From Gymnothorax reevesii (taxonomy: Eukaryota > Chordata > Actinopteri > Anguilliformes > Muraenidae): a stretch of 64,000 bases of DNA. Both the position numbers and the translations under genes were made by a program. Below are positions 32,724 to 44,573 of this stretch, piece by piece. Under the pieces are notes generated by a model that saw only the letters and a list, made by a program, of their open reading frames with translations, did not search any database and was not told the DNA's origin. The stretch lies in NCBI GenBank assembly GCA_029721435.1, contig CM056576.1:67289876-67353875 (forward strand), in the 5' to 3' direction. Positions within the stretch are counted from its first letter, which is position 1. Each line of letters starts with the position of its first letter.

Positions 32724-33040
32724 ATGACAGTTGTTAAGTCTTATTCAGAAATTTAATCAAATGTAACAAAAATACGAAAAAAGAATCTAAGGCACTCTGG
32801 TAGTGAAAAAAGTAAAAAGCCTTTATTAAATGGTATTAAAAATAAAAAGCGCACATACGCGTTACGGCCATACAAGGCCTTGTATGGCCGTAACGTGTAG
32901 GTGCGCTTTTTAATTTTGCAGATGCATTAGCCATTTAATAAAGGCTTTTTACTTTTCTCACTACCAGAGTGCCTAAGACTCTTTTTTCGTATTTTTGTTA
33001 CATTTGATTAAATTTCTGAATAAGACTTAACAACTGTCAT
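32724..33040. repeat. 317-bp near-perfect palindrome
   Basis: Arms 32724-32877 and 32878-33040 are inverted copies with few differences; the right arm holds about 12 extra bases near 32923. The centre is CCATACAAGG|CCTTGTATGG. Each arm reads outward GGCCGTAACG, then GTGCGCTTTTTA, AATAAAGGCTTTTTACTTTT and CACTACCAGAGTGCC. GGCC..GGCCGTAACGCGT resembles the hammerhead-like region and 3' tail of Penelope elements, so this may be two PLE ends joined head to head. Confidence 0.85.
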
Positions 33041-34081
33041 TCATTAGGCAGTTTTTGTGGTGGGATGAGTTACAAGGATTGCACAGGGAGGTTAAAGGTT
33101 TAAAAAAAGTTCTTTCCCAAACCCTGCTTGGCGTCTCGGACTGGATTCCCATCCAAACTGTTTAATTATTATGGAGGCTGGTTGTACCTTGTAGCTCACT
33201 GCAATGTATACCTCCCCAATAACCCTTCCCCAAGGCACCTGGGATGGTTCGCAAGTACTCACCGATGCTTCCCCTAATCTACGGGGATATTCCCCCGATG
33301 ATGTTATAAATTTGGGGAAGTTCTGGGGCACGCAAAGGTAGCTTTGCCGAGAATCGGGAGCCATCCCCGATGATTCCCGGGCATTGTTCGTGGGACATTC
33401 CCAGAAGCTTTGTGACCATAGCCGAAGCATCAGCGAACGTTCACCGGACCATCCCCGATGCCTCATAAGTGCAATTTCTAATGGGACTACTCTGTGTTTT
33501 TTGGCAAAAACATCGGGAGCCATCAAGAGAAAAATTGTCTATTTCCAAATGGGCACTGATTTTTCTCCAGTGGACCCCAAGCACAACATGCAGTAGTTAG
33601 TAACCAAGCGGTCACAACAATGAAAGAGGCAAACATTACCCTGCAATACAGGTTTTACAGACAGTAAGTTCCGTTACCATGAACAGTTGTACCAAGCATC
33701 CAAACTACAAACAAGTATAAAAAGTTAGCTTCAAATGAGGTTTATGTTCACACAGTTTCTGTCCCCTGTCCCCTTAGTCTTGCATATTTAGGACACAAAC
33801 ATTAGCAACAGTAACTTAGCTAAGTTAGCCGGAGTGCTGCAGCCACATTCAACAGGCTATCACGTTAGGTAGGCTTATGCAGTAAAGCATCTTAAGGCAA
33901 CTTACTGCTTCCACGGCTATGAGTCACAGACACTTGCTACCGATCAAGGCTTTTTCTTCAGATATTTTACAAAGCCTGTGTTTGAGGCCAGTTGTTAGTG
34001 CTAACTATCGTTTGCGGTCCTGCTAGCCACCCGTAACAAGTTGGCTTCACTTCCATTGTTTGCTGTTATATCATTACTTAC
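33041..34081. other. Unclassified
   Basis: The minus-strand open frame 33526-33092 has no recognisable domain. Related short blocks (CCCCGATGATTCCCGGGCATTG, CCATCCCCGATGCCTC) recur locally at 33290-33470, suggesting a degenerate repeat. Confidence 0.35.
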
Positions 34082-34411
34082 AGCTTGTGGCTCCAAGTGC
34101 TTGATCGATGCAACTGCTCCAGGTTTGAGAAGCACCTTAGACGCATAACCAGCGTCAAATTATTCTTTATTGACAAAGCTGCCTTTAGTGAAATGCCGAG
34201 CACAAACAGTTAACGTTCCCTTTGAGTGTGGCTGTTTGCCACACTGATTACATTCATATTGGAGGAGGCTGAATAAGAAATTCTTTCTCCCTTGCGTTTT
34301 TTGGCCGGTTATCCTGTCCGCTGCTTCATACCACAAAAATGTATCTGTCTCAGAACTTGAGCTGCCAGAATTTTGCACCGCGTCCCACACTTTGAAATAT
34401 CGCAGCCGCAT
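34082..34411 (-). pseudogene. THAP-like exon, one stop, spliced end
   Basis: The minus frame MRLRYFKVWDAV.. carries a CNQCGKQPH segment, then LTVCARHFTKGSFVNKE. A stop codon follows, but the same frame continues with FDAGYASKVLLKPGAVASI and ends at a donor (GCT|GTAAGT). The VC.RHF / F.NK.QFD.G / LKPGAV succession recalls the second half of THAP-like domains in fish transposon-linked proteins. The N-terminal zinc ligands are not clear, so this is tentative. Confidence 0.4.
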
Positions 34412-34809
34412 TTTCTTTAGTTTGATCTATTGTTCTGTGATAACCACGGGAATGTTACTACTCATGAATTATTCCAGAAATTTCCAAGCTTTTGTGTAAA
34501 GTATCCAGTTGTGATTGTGTGTTTTCGTCCACCTACATTTTGAGCAAGCATTGAATTTCTTTGTTTGAATGGAGAGATCTTTTCGCCGCTGCATTTGTTA
34601 GAACAAGAGAGCAGTAACGCATAACAGTAATCTTTTGCGCTCTAGTACGGTTGGTTTCACATTAGGTACGAGTATGGCTGAACCGTGCCCGATTACGGAT
34701 GAATCGTGTACGAGTCCACCTCTTCCTACCGTACTCACGTACCATGCCTAAGTACGGTACACTTGTGCTCACGCTTACCAAATGAAGTGGATTTTGGGGT
34801 CAAGTGTTC
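34412..34809. other. Unclassified, with a possible transposon end
   Basis: AGTACGGTTGGTTTCACATTAGGTACGAGTATGGCTGAACCGTGCC.. (34644-34765) looks like a sub-repeated transposon end built on GTACGAG/CCGTAC motifs. No mate was located. Confidence 0.35.
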
Positions 34810-36235
34810 TCAGAACCATGCCCCAAGTGCAAAAGCACCCTTACTGAACACCATCAGCAGATCCCAGTGCTCTTTAGGAATCACGGGCTGGTCTCCCTGG
34901 TCCAGACTCTCCACTGTTGTAGAAGCAATGGTGAGGGGGCCATAGTGCCATCGGCAGAAAGGTGACCAAAAATGGAGACGTCGATGTGCGAGGATATGGT
35001 GGTATTGTGTAACATCAGCCACAGGAGTCAGAGGATGAATGTGTGGCTTGAGTAGTTGAGGATCAGCAGCAGAAGTTCCTCCAGATGGCGCTCTAGGACA
35101 GAGAGAGATTCGTGCCGTTTGGTGGTTCACACTGTTCAGGCTCAGACACTTCCCATCGATGGCTGCCACGGTGAGGGCGGTCTCGAACTGGTAGACTGGG
35201 GCACTGAATCGTCACACCAGTTAGTCAGAGATGAAGTTGCCCACTGCATCAGAGTCAATCAGGGCCTCCGTACTGACAAGGACATCATTACAGGTTAAGG
35301 AGACTGGGATCTTGAAGCTCTGACCAGTTATAGCTGATGGTGACACCGTTTCTTTGGGAGGTGCTGTTCTTTGGATGCAGGGGCTGGTCCTCTTCCGGGG
35401 CGATGCTTTGGTAGTTGGAAATGCCTCAGTTCCATTGGCTCCACCGCCTCAGTAGGCAGCTTGCTGGAGCCTCTGGGCTGGGCCCGCCGCCTCTCCTGCA
35501 GGATCAGGTCCAGGCAGATGACCTCGCTCTTGTAGATTGGCAGGGAAATCTCTAGGTCCCATCAGGCAATCTACACCTTTAGCTCTGGACTCAGCCCCCT
35601 CCTGAATATGGCCAGAAGTGCAGACTCATTTCAGCCGCAGTGGCTGCACCCAAGGTGCGGAACTTGAGAGCATAATCCGCAGCGGTGTTGTTGCTCATGT
35701 GCAGCAGCTGGTCCCCAGCCATCTTCCCGGGATGATTGAAGACCAGGCACGACTGCTGGAGTGTTAAAGCGTGATTCCCTCCAAACAGCTGTCACCAAGT
35801 CAAGCGCTCTTCTCATGAGATGGGTTGCCACTGTCAAGATCCTCTCAGCCTCGCTCAGGGTGGGATAGTAGGTGAAGTACAGTGAGCACTGAAGGATGAA
35901 GCCTTTGCATGCAGTGGGCTTGGCATCATAGCGCTCAGGGAGGTGCACTGGCGAATCACCCCGGGCAACGACGAAGGGAGCCTGCAGTTTTGCAGGAGAC
36001 ACGGAGGGAGGCGCTGGTGGCGGAGCACGGGTGAGGGATAGTTCACGGATCCTGCAAAGCAACTCGTCGAGGGCGGCCCCCAGACAGGCGATCTCCCTAT
36101 GCTGTTCGCCCACCAACTGGTAGAGGTTGGGAGGTTAAGCAGTGAATTCTCCTTCCTCATGGGGCAAAGGAATCCATGCTGAGTACATGTTGTGGTGAAG
36201 TCTTCCTTAACGGACTGTGTCTCGTGCACTCTCAA
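34810..36235 (-). mobile_element. Ty3/gypsy retrotransposon gypsy-B (gag to start of RT), decayed
   Basis: Reading leftwards: gag (36235-35631), a protease with ALIDSDAVGNFIS near 35260-35215 (active-site D-S-G changed to D-S-D), then the link to RT (PVIPKEHWDLLMVFSKGAF, 34880-34815). The rest of pol is absent, so it is the complement of the parts kept in gypsy-C. Several frameshifts. Confidence 0.8.
35631..36235 (-). pseudogene. gypsy-B gag
   Basis: Two overlapping frames. The first starts near 36180 (MRKENSLLNLPT). The second has a coiled N-terminal part (MVGEQHREIACLGAALDELL), a proline-rich stretch, then LPERYDAKPTACKGFILQCS and YYPTLSEAERI. This is the conserved capsid motif PE.F.G....C..FL.QC...F of fish gypsy gag. 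A frameshift follows near 35770. Confidence 0.75.
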
Positions 36236-36799
36236 GTGGCACAGATGACAGGAAGTTGAGGTATGGACTCAGGTGCAAGGATGGATTTGGCATATTTATT
36301 ATGCCCAACTGCAGGGCAGCGGGCACAGGTGTTGCAGACAAAAAATGAAAGGAACATAGGCTCCACTATGATAACACTATGATTCACAAAGAGGAATACT
36401 ATAACTGGTACAGCCAGCAGTTAAAAAGTATTACACACAAAAAAAGGCAACAATGTTCCTTTAAAAATACGGAAAGCCATGTATTCTCGCAATTCGCCAC
36501 AACTCTGAGAGGGAGTATTGGCCAGGGTTGCGCTATGATCCCTTCATAGACGGCTTAATACGGTTTTTTTAAGTCATTACAAAATGTGCCAATTTGAGTG
36601 GCTATCGGGGATCCCAAACATTTGCTGTCAAATACTTGCCCCATGTGCCTCTCCAGTGGTGCCCCTCTGCATATTTTCATACAGTCAAGGTTAAGGATTT
36701 TAATTCTGGCCTGGCAGTTGAGGGCCCCCTGGAGGGTTGAAACAAAGGCAAGGCCGCCTATGGATATCAATTATATAAATGAAGGCAATATGCATTCAT
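36236..36799. other. Unclassified; possible gypsy-B leader
   Basis: No supported frame. Sequence immediately above 36235 could be the gypsy 5' untranslated leader. Confidence 0.35.
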
Positions 36800-37110
36800 T
36801 TTTTCATTATCATTTCTTATTATAGATCATTGATTGGTCTTAAAAATTAAATTGTTTGATTGTAAATCAGGCGAACTTGAAGAACAGCTTGAGGACAATT
36901 GAGTGGTAAAAGGTGAGGTTTCTGAAAGCCCTCTGAACATCTGACAGTAAACTGCTGGGGAATACCCATAGGAAAGTCCCTAATTTCAGGCAATCTCATT
37001 GGACAATACACTGTGCAAAGCCCCTGGTGTCAAAGATTGTAACTAATACCAGTCATCCCTGTAGCTCTTAATTAGAGAATGTTTACTAATTAATGTGCAA
37101 ATATTTTTTC
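36800..37110. repeat. Dispersed repeat, copy 2
   Basis: Diverged match to 4791-5040 (AAATTGTTTGATTGTAAATCAGGCGAACTTGA; CTGAAAGCCCTCTGAACATCTGA). Confidence 0.5.
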
Positions 37111-38756
37111 AGGAACTTTTCATTTTTCTGTTAGCTTTAGAGTAACCTATGATATATTAAGGAATTGGGTAGTTTGCAGATGGGTCAAATAAACTGAACA
37201 ATTTATCACCATACCCCATGGCCGACTGGTAATTTTATGACAGGAGGGGATAACACAATTGTGGCGTTGTCACAAAAGGGATAATCTAAGACTAATTAAT
37301 TACCTGTGGGCGAGGTGGGGGTTTGGTTGCATCAAGGCGCACAGTTGCTAACTTACATATTTGGATCAACTGACTGTGTATGGTCGAACTATGCAAGTTA
37401 CTAGCATGGTTAGCAAGTATGCTTTGGCAAACATACCCCATATCCATTGCTGTCATGTGATATAAAACCAGTGTATTTAACACGATAGTGAACTGACAAT
37501 TTCATCCAATGACAAACAAGCACCTAACTTGCGCTGCCTCCTTCAGTCCTTTAAGAACTGCACTCCAATATAGAATGTAGTAAGCGGTTCAATGGTGTAA
37601 GGTGAAGAAGAAGGCAAAAACTCTTGCTGGTGGAAGACTGGCTGCATTGGAGAGGGGGCATCCAACATTAAGCTCCTCGTGCCTGCAGAAAACATAGCTG
37701 CCTGTACCCCCCACATAGAGCAGGGTGGAGACTGGGGTATAAGATTTCAGGGTTTTCCTAGTGTTTCCACAATATGTTTTATATGATTCCATATGACTGT
37801 TTTTGTGCCTCACATATGTGGGCTTCTGTAATGGCCATCAATGATTAGTTTCAGCCAAAGTTTTGATGGTCATCAAATGGCTTTCCCAAGTAAAAACAAG
37901 AATATCAATGGGGCTCCCTGAGAACAGACACTATTGTTTTGCGAAGTTAGGGTCCAGACATCAGTGCCTTTAGACTAAGCTTACCAATGAATATTGTGAA
38001 TACACAGCCATCTCCTTGGGACGGCAATGATGGGCATAGACTTTCTGTGTCTCTTTGTTCTGTAAATGATGTTGACCTCTCAGTGAGTATGACCATTTGT
38101 CACAGCAACAAAGCAGGTAATAAACTTCTATCTGTATTACAGTTATTACCATCTTGGAATTATCCATAAATTAAGTAGCCCATTTCTAAACGTTTAATCA
38201 ACAGTTAGAGGAACAAAGACTCAACAGATCTTCCTCAGGGGAAGATAGACATCGATTCATCAATTACCCCTTCACTCTCTCCTTCCCATAAGAACCAACC
38301 ACCATTTTTTGGCATTATTTACAGGGTAGATAACAAAAGTGAAAATTACAAATGATAGGTATGAACGATAAGCTCTTTTTGGTGAACAGCTCGCCTGGTT
38401 GGGATTCTGTCCCATGAAACTACCACAGAGTGACAGTTTTCCAGTTAAAAAAGTAGCTTGGGTTAGGGACAAAAAACTCACATAGTGCCTCTTCTTTGCA
38501 TTGACGCACCCCCCTAAATCACTATGGAACCCACTGTAGCACAAACATCCCTATTTCAGGGAACAAAACTTTGAAGAAAATTGTGAATAATGTTACAGCC
38601 ATATGCATATCCATTTGCTTGAAAATAGAGCTCATATTTCCTTTCATCACTGTGCTTAATTTCATAAAAAGAAACATATCTGCTCTGTGGATTGCCTACA
38701 TGCAGAACACCTGCAACAGAATAATAATAATAATAAGGTTATAATTAATTATGCCG
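37111..38756. other. Unclassified intron sequence
   Basis: No coding exon or element ends recognised. An (AAT)n run lies at 38720-38736. Confidence 0.4.
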
Positions 38757-38797
38757 TCACTGAGTGCCAGTGCATAGACCTAATTATAATTTGGTAT

Positions 38798-39767
38798 ATG
38801 CACTGGCACTCAGCAACAGCATTTCAGAACTCTTCAGCGAATGAAGGCAATTTTGGTGACTAGTACGTGGTTTTGTCCATTTACATTTTCCAATCGCACA
38901 GCTGACTATTCTTTACAGCGAGTTGTGTGACCGTGCTGCAAAAGCAGGTGTACATACCTGTCGTCGAAATTACCTTCATTCGCAAAAGATTTCTGAAATG
39001 CCGCTCTCGCTGGAAAAACAAGTAGATCGGAAGGATCTAATAGCTGCGACCTCACCTAGCATCCGTCACGTGGCCTAGTGTCCATGACTGGTGGTTTCTT
39101 GTACAAGTGTGATCTTGAAATTGGCAAATGACCTTGAAAATCAATAGGGGACCCTTCTTCTGTACCAAGAAGCTTGTTGTAAGATGTAATAGCCTTCCAT
39201 TGAGTTAAAGTGGAGTTAGGGTGCGAAAACTGTGAAATCGAGGCAAAATCGACACTTTTTTGACCGGTGTGACCTTGGGATTCAACAGATGACCTTGAAA
39301 ATCATTAGGAAACCCCTCCTCTATACCAAGAAGCTTGTTTTAAGATTTCATAGCCATTCATTGAATGAAACTTGAGTTACGGTGCGAAAACCGTCAAATC
39401 GGGCAAAATTGACACTTTTTGCCTTTGTAACCTTGGGATTTGACAAATGACCTTGAAAAACAATAGGGAACACCTCCTCTATGCCTAAAAGCTATTTCCA
39501 AAATTTCATAGCGATCCATGAATTCTAACTGGAGTTAAAGCGCGAAAACCCGCATACAAGGTCGTGACCTTTGACCTCGACCTTGTGCACGGACATCACT
39601 TTGGTGAAGGTCAATGACTCCTGAAAATTTCATGATGATACGACGACAGGAACATGGTCAAAAAGGTGTCACAGACGGACAGGCGGACAGACGGAGGGAC
39701 AGACAGACAGAATCGTTCATAGAGTTTGGTCGCAGCTAAAAATTACCGTTGCTGAGTGCCAGTGCAT
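38798..39767. mobile_element. TIR element with internal tandem repeats (970 bp)
   Basis: The left ATGCACTGGCACTCAGCAAC and right GTTGCTGAGTGCCAGTGCAT are perfect 20-bp inverted copies. Inside, a unit of about 158 bases (GTGACCTTGGGATTCAACAGATGACCTTGAAAATCA..; CTATACCAAGAAGCTTG) repeats three times from about 39111, 39270 and 39427. The element ends with GGACAGACGGAGGGACAGACAGACAG. A piece identical to the right end (38757-38782) sits just left of it in direct orientation. Non-coding. Confidence 0.78.
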
Positions 39768-39882
39768 AGACCTATTTATGATTAAATAATTTTTCTGTCC
39801 TGAATGTAGCCCATTATTTTGTTGGTGTTAGATCACATGGGGGAGAGAAGCCATGTCTTCAATTACCACTTGATTATTCTTG

Positions 39883-39961
39883 AATTGAAGCACTGATTAC
39901 TAAAACCCCACAAGTCAAGTCAAGTGTGACTTAAGGGGTTTTAGTAATAGGTGCTTCAATT
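39883..39961. repeat. 79-bp hairpin
   Basis: AATTGAAGCACTGATTACTAAAACCCC pairs with GGGGTTTTAGTAATAGGTGCTTCAATT. Possibly a very small MITE. Confidence 0.75.
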
Positions 39962-40098
39962 GGAAAAGGTGTTAATATAAAAGGGAACCATCTAGAATTA
40001 GCCAGGACTCATTTTTGTCAAAAAAGGGATGGATATTCGCCCCCGAATTTTAAGGTCTAGCGCCGGCCCTGACCCGCCATTAAAAAAAGCAACATATC

Positions 40099-41306
40099 AT
40101 GCCGCGATGTAAAGATATTCAAGAACAAATGAGAAACAAAGTCATTGACATCTATCAGTCTGAAAAGGGTTACAAAGCCATTTCTAGGGCTTTGGGACTC
40201 TAGCGAATCACAGTGAGAGGCATTATCCATAAATGGAGAAAACTTAGAACAGTCACTGTTCCGACCAAAGTCACTCTAAGAGCACATCGACGACTCATCC
40301 CAGAACCCGGAACAACATCTAAAGAACTGCAGGCCTCACCTGCCTCAGTTTAAGTCAGTGTTCATGATTCAACAATAAGAAAGAGACTGGGCAAAAATGG
40401 CATCCATGGGAGAGTCCCAAGGCAAAAATCACTGCTGACCAAAAATGACACAAGGCTCTTCTCATATGTGCCAAAATACATCTAGATGACCCCCAAAACT
40501 TCTGGGAAAATATTCTGTGGACTAACGAGATTAGAGTTGAACTATTTGGATGGTGTGCATCCTGTTACATCTGGCGTAGAAAAACAAACACAGCTTTTCA
40601 TAAGAAGAACATCATGCCAAGTCAAACATGGTGGTGGTAGTGTGATGGTTTGGGACTGCTTTGCTGCTTCCGGACCTGGACGACTTGCTATATAAGTGAT
40701 GGAATCATGTATTCTGCTCTCTACCAGAAAATTGTGAAGGAGTGTGGCCGACCATCAGTTCATGACCTCAAGCGCACATGGGTTATGCAGCAGGACAATG
40801 ATCCAAAATACCACACAAGCCCACGTCTGAATGGCAAAAAAAAAAACAAAATGAAGGTTTTTGAGTGGCCTGATCAAAGTCCAGATTTAAATCCGATTGA
40901 CATGCTGTGGCATCACCTTAAACAGGCCGTTCGTGCTCGAAGACATTCAAGTGTGGCTGAATTAAAACAATTCTGCAATGAGGAGTGGGCCAAAATTCTT
41001 CCACAGCGATATGAAAGACTCGTTGCCAGTTATTGCCAATGCTTGTTTACAGTTGTTGTCGCCAAGGGTGGCAAAATGAGTTATTAGGTTTAGGGGGACA
41101 TTACTTTTTCACATATGGCCAGGTAGGTTTGGATAGCTTTTTCCCTCAATAAATGAAATCCTTATAAAAAATGTCATGTTGTATTTACTCAGGTTATCTT
41201 TGTCTAATATTAAAACTAGTTTGATGATCTGAAACATCAAAGTGTGACAAATATGCAAAAAAATAAGAACTCAGGAAGGGGGCTTATACTTTTTCACAGC
41301 ACAGTA
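40099..41306 (+). pseudogene. Tc1-like element and transposase, multiply frameshifted
   Basis: Starts MPRCKDIQEQMRNKVIDIYQ with the helix-turn-helix (YKAISRALGL, then a TAG). It continues through a GTTSKELQ segment, a degraded first Asp region (FCGLTRLELNYLDG, where Tc1 normally has W.DE.K.E.FG), and GGGSVMVWDCFAASG. MQQDNDPKYHTS (second Asp) and QSPDLNPIDMLWHHLK follow, with Asp at the Glu position. The right terminal repeat ends GGGGGCTTATACTTTTTCACAGCACAG at the TA near 41306. At least four lesions. Confidence 0.85.
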
Positions 41307-41334
41307 TACAGTATGGATACTGTGTAATGTGTAC

Positions 41335-41850
41335 AGTATATTAACTGTAGATGGTCTATTCAGTAGGCCGTTGAAGCGTTCTGCCCATCCGTTCCACAGA
41401 CCTTCCTGGTCTTTTAAATATTGATCCATCAGCTGAATGCAGGAGAGAAGGACCAGACCTGGAGGGTCAATAAACAGTTTTTTGGGCCCTGAAGATTTTT
41501 TTTTTTTTCTGTTATGGGTGCCAGCATATGTCTGTAGCTCTTCAGCTTTCTTGGTCCATCATTCATCTTGGATTTCGAGCAGTTTCCCCTGGGCTTGTGC
41601 TTTAAGATGTTTTTACCTGTCCTCTTTCGTGGTCGAGCAGGGGTTGTTATGACATGGAGCGCAAGTGTTCATTTAGTTTTGGATGAGCTGTGTGATGTGT
41701 TCAATCATTTTTTGAACCAGTCCTGGTGGGTATATTTTGGTGATCTGAGGATTGATATAGCCGTGTCAGTGACTATGTTCTTGAACAGCTCCCACCTCTC
41801 AATGTTGTTGTTGGAAGTGGCTCTTAGCTGCTAAATTCATATCCAGCACT
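41335..41850 (-). pseudogene. RTE-type LINE fragment (linker before RT)
   Basis: Reading leftwards, the frame contains NNNIERWELFKNIVTDTAIS, SPKYTHQDWF, GPRKLKSYRHMLAPI and KKLFIDPPGLVLLS, and ends GWAERFNGLLNRPSTVN. This matches the region between endonuclease and RT of RTE-like LINEs (annotated as 'craniofacial development protein 2-like' in fish). A few stops and frameshifts. RT and endonuclease cores are absent. Confidence 0.65.
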
Positions 41851-42704
41851 GTCTGGAAATACAGTTGATGTAAGCTGCAATTGAGCTTTGCTGTTTAACA
41901 GGCATTTCTCAAAGTCTTAGTGTTACAATGCTGGGAGGGTGTGTAGAGCGTCTGCGCTTCACGGACAAGCCTATGATTCATCCAACACTCTGAGCCACGC
42001 ATCTTGCATCTTATCCACTGAAACCGTCTTCGCACGCTGGGTCGAGCAAAGCCCAAACTCACTGCTGTGTTCTGACCCCCCGGCTACTCTCACCTGGTTT
42101 AGCCGGCCTGTCAAAGCCATTGCCTGGGGTGTGGCTGCTGTTGCATGGGAACAGCTACAAGGAGCCACAGGTGAGAGTTTCGTGACAGTGGGTACCAAAG
42201 ACAGGCAGGCCACCCCAAAATCAGAGAGACAGTTGCCAAATCAGAGTTACTATACCCACTAGAACACTCCAAACAGCTCTCTACCATATAAAAGAAGGTT
42301 TTATCAAGCCATTTCTGAGGAAAAGAGTCACTGTGTGACTTTCATAAAGTTGAAGAAGCTTCCAAATTTGTTCAAATCTGACTTCCAATCGGTGAAATTT
42401 GGTACATTGGAATTTTTTTCTACCATTGCCGAAAAAATGTAAATTCTAACACATTTTACATTACAGATTAAGCTTCATTTATGACTACAAACTATAAAAG
42501 GCAAAAATTTTAATGTTAAACTAGTGTTGTGCTAACCTTTCTTATATCATCGAAAGCAGAACTCGGAGAAAAGAGTGCAAGAAGTCTTAAATTTCTAGCT
42601 GAAGTAATAAAAATGTTATGCACCGAGGACTGTGCATTATTGCCCTTGAATGAATCAAGCAGTCGCAATTAAAAATTTAGCACCACACCTTCAGACCACA
42701 TATA
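41851..42704. other. Unclassified
   Basis: The plus frame 41939-42262 has no recognisable domain. It could be a decayed upstream part of the RTE fragment, but no endonuclease motif was seen. Confidence 0.35.
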
Positions 42705-43551
42705 CCCCTTTTCCATCGAGATGGTTCCAGTGCTAGTTTGGAGCCAGAGCCTGACTTAGCACTGGTTCTTTGCTTTTCCACAGGCTAAGCACCAACTCCT
42801 GGCTCTCAAAACTGGTGCCAGAGCAAGCACCAACTCCTTGCTGGTCTAGAACTAAGGACCTATTACGTTGAGGGCGGTCCAGTAATTTAACCCATCTTGT
42901 TCTGTCTGGCTGGATTTATTTTCTCTAGTAGCATGATCCAGGACAAAGCACTTGTAAACTCGTAGGATAATTTATCATCACAAATGCCGGGAACCTTAGT
43001 AACAAGTGTCTTATGACCGCTGCCAAGTCGGGAAACTAGTTTACAAGGAAACTCGCGCTGAAGAAATACCTGTTTTTTAAAAAAAACATTGGTTTGTAAT
43101 TGGATCACACACGTATCTTCAAACTTCGCTCATCCAATGCCCCATGGTAAGCCCCAAAAAGGTGATTTTGAAAGTGCTCCAGTATTATCGCTTGTGAGGA
43201 CTGTAAGTACACAACTCAGTGGAAATCAGTAAATCTGAATGTTTATGTAGTCAAGCATGAATAAGATGTCCATTTCCCATCCAAATAACCTGTCAGATTG
43301 GGTCCTATACCTAAGCAGCGAGAGAAATAAATTTCAGACGCTCGCTCTTTCGTTGCTAAACAACTCAGGCCGTTGCAAGCCTAGTGAGCCCACTAGTATA
43401 CAGTGGTGTAGTGACATTATACAGTGACATATTCGCCTGGCTCTGAGTTGGCTCCTAGGCAATGGAAAAGCAAACAGGTTCTTTGGAGGTGTTTGGGCTG
43501 AACCAACTAAGCACAGGCACTAGCACTAGGTTCTTTTTGGTGGAAAAGGGG
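42705..43551. mobile_element. TIR element with CCCCTTTTCCA ends (847 bp)
   Basis: The left CCCCTTTTCCATCGAGATGGTTCCAGTGCTAG and inverted right CCCCTTTTCCACCAAAAAGAACCTAGTGCTAG share most of 32 positions. Further inverted similarity (GAGCCAGAGC.. / CTGGCTCTGAG) extends inward. Target duplication unclear. Non-coding MITE. Confidence 0.78.
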
Positions 43552-43943
43552 TAAAGAAACTTTTTGTAAAATATGGTGTAATTTTGTTTGTTAGATTTTT
43601 TTTCTACAACTGCCACAAAAACATCAGAAAAATAATTTTAAAAATCCAGATAATTACAACAAATACTGATTGATTGATTGATTCCAGGTTTATTTGTATG
43701 GGGCAATGCAAATTAAACATAATTTTAGTCCAAAAGAACCAAAAAATATTTTTTGCACAATGAGATTATAGCCTAGGCTAATTCACATCGCAATCAGACT
43801 TTTTGTCCACAGAGTATACATAAACAAAAAAAAGTATTTAAAAACACACTTGCACACATATACATACATACAGTACTTACACATTTCTATCCATACATAG
43901 GCTACATTTCTGTATGTCCTCATATATATTCATCATCCACAAG
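43552..43943. other. Unclassified, AT-rich
   Basis: No gene. A TGAT-rich run occurs at 43667-43684 and a CATA-rich run near 43855-43872. Confidence 0.35.
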
Positions 43944-44124
43944 CACACTAGCCTTGCAGAGCAGACGGCCCTGTCTGATTCAATGTATGAAATCCTGCAG
44001 GATCGTCTTGCCAACTGCCGTCGTCCAACAATTTCACGGCTTAATTTTTTATGGCCCAATCAGGGGAAAGAGAGGCGGGAGCTGCAGACGTGACATCACC
44101 AGGAAGCGAATTTGTTTGAATACT

Positions 44125-44573
44125 ATGGTGGCGTGTGAAGCGGTTCCTGTGGATGGGTCAATATCAGCAGTTTTATCAGAAATAGACACAATTTCTTCAT
44201 TAAAAGAGGAGCAAAGAATGTCAGGAAACAATGTTTTTGCTCGTCTCCCGACCGGTTTCAGTAAGCGTTTCATCTACCAGCTGGCTCCTCTGGTTATGAA
44301 AAAAATGAGAAGGACTCTGAACCCCATTGTGATAATCGTGTCTCTGCTGGTTGCCTTCATGGACGATCAAATCAGAGAAGCTGGGAAGCTGCGAGTCACT
44401 GCTGGAAAACTGTGAGAGAAAGCGGAAATCCTCCGTGGACAATGCCATTTAGTCTATGGTTGCCCGGAGTCATGGTTACTCAACGATACCTGGAGAAATC
44501 TGCTCTCCTCAGAAGTTTACCAGGAGAATGAGGTGGGAATTATTGTCGACAAGGTTCATGTCACATATACGTG
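44125..44573 (+). pseudogene. RecQ-type helicase 5' exon, copy 1
   Basis: From ATG (MVACEAVPVDGSISAVLSEI) through SSLKEEQRM to helicase motif I. Motif I reads LPTGFSKRFIYQLAPL, where an active RecQ has TGFGKS, so the Walker A Gly and Ser are changed. Then come PIVIIVSLLVAFMDDQIREAG (motif Ia), a TGA at 44413, and in the same frame YGCPESWLLNDTW and VDKVHVTYTW. The DEVH box therefore reads DKVH. The exon ends at a donor (ACGTG|GTAAGT) inside a Trp codon. The family resembles expanded fish 'RecQ-like' genes. Not functional. Confidence 0.75.

Noticed and set aside
33092..33526. 144-codon minus-strand open frame
   Set aside because: No domain, no splice or promoter context. The sequence is made of locally repeated CCCCGATG blocks that stay open by composition.
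41939..42262. 107-codon plus frame as a gene
   Set aside because: No recognisable domain, no exon signals, and adjacent to a decayed LINE on the opposite strand.
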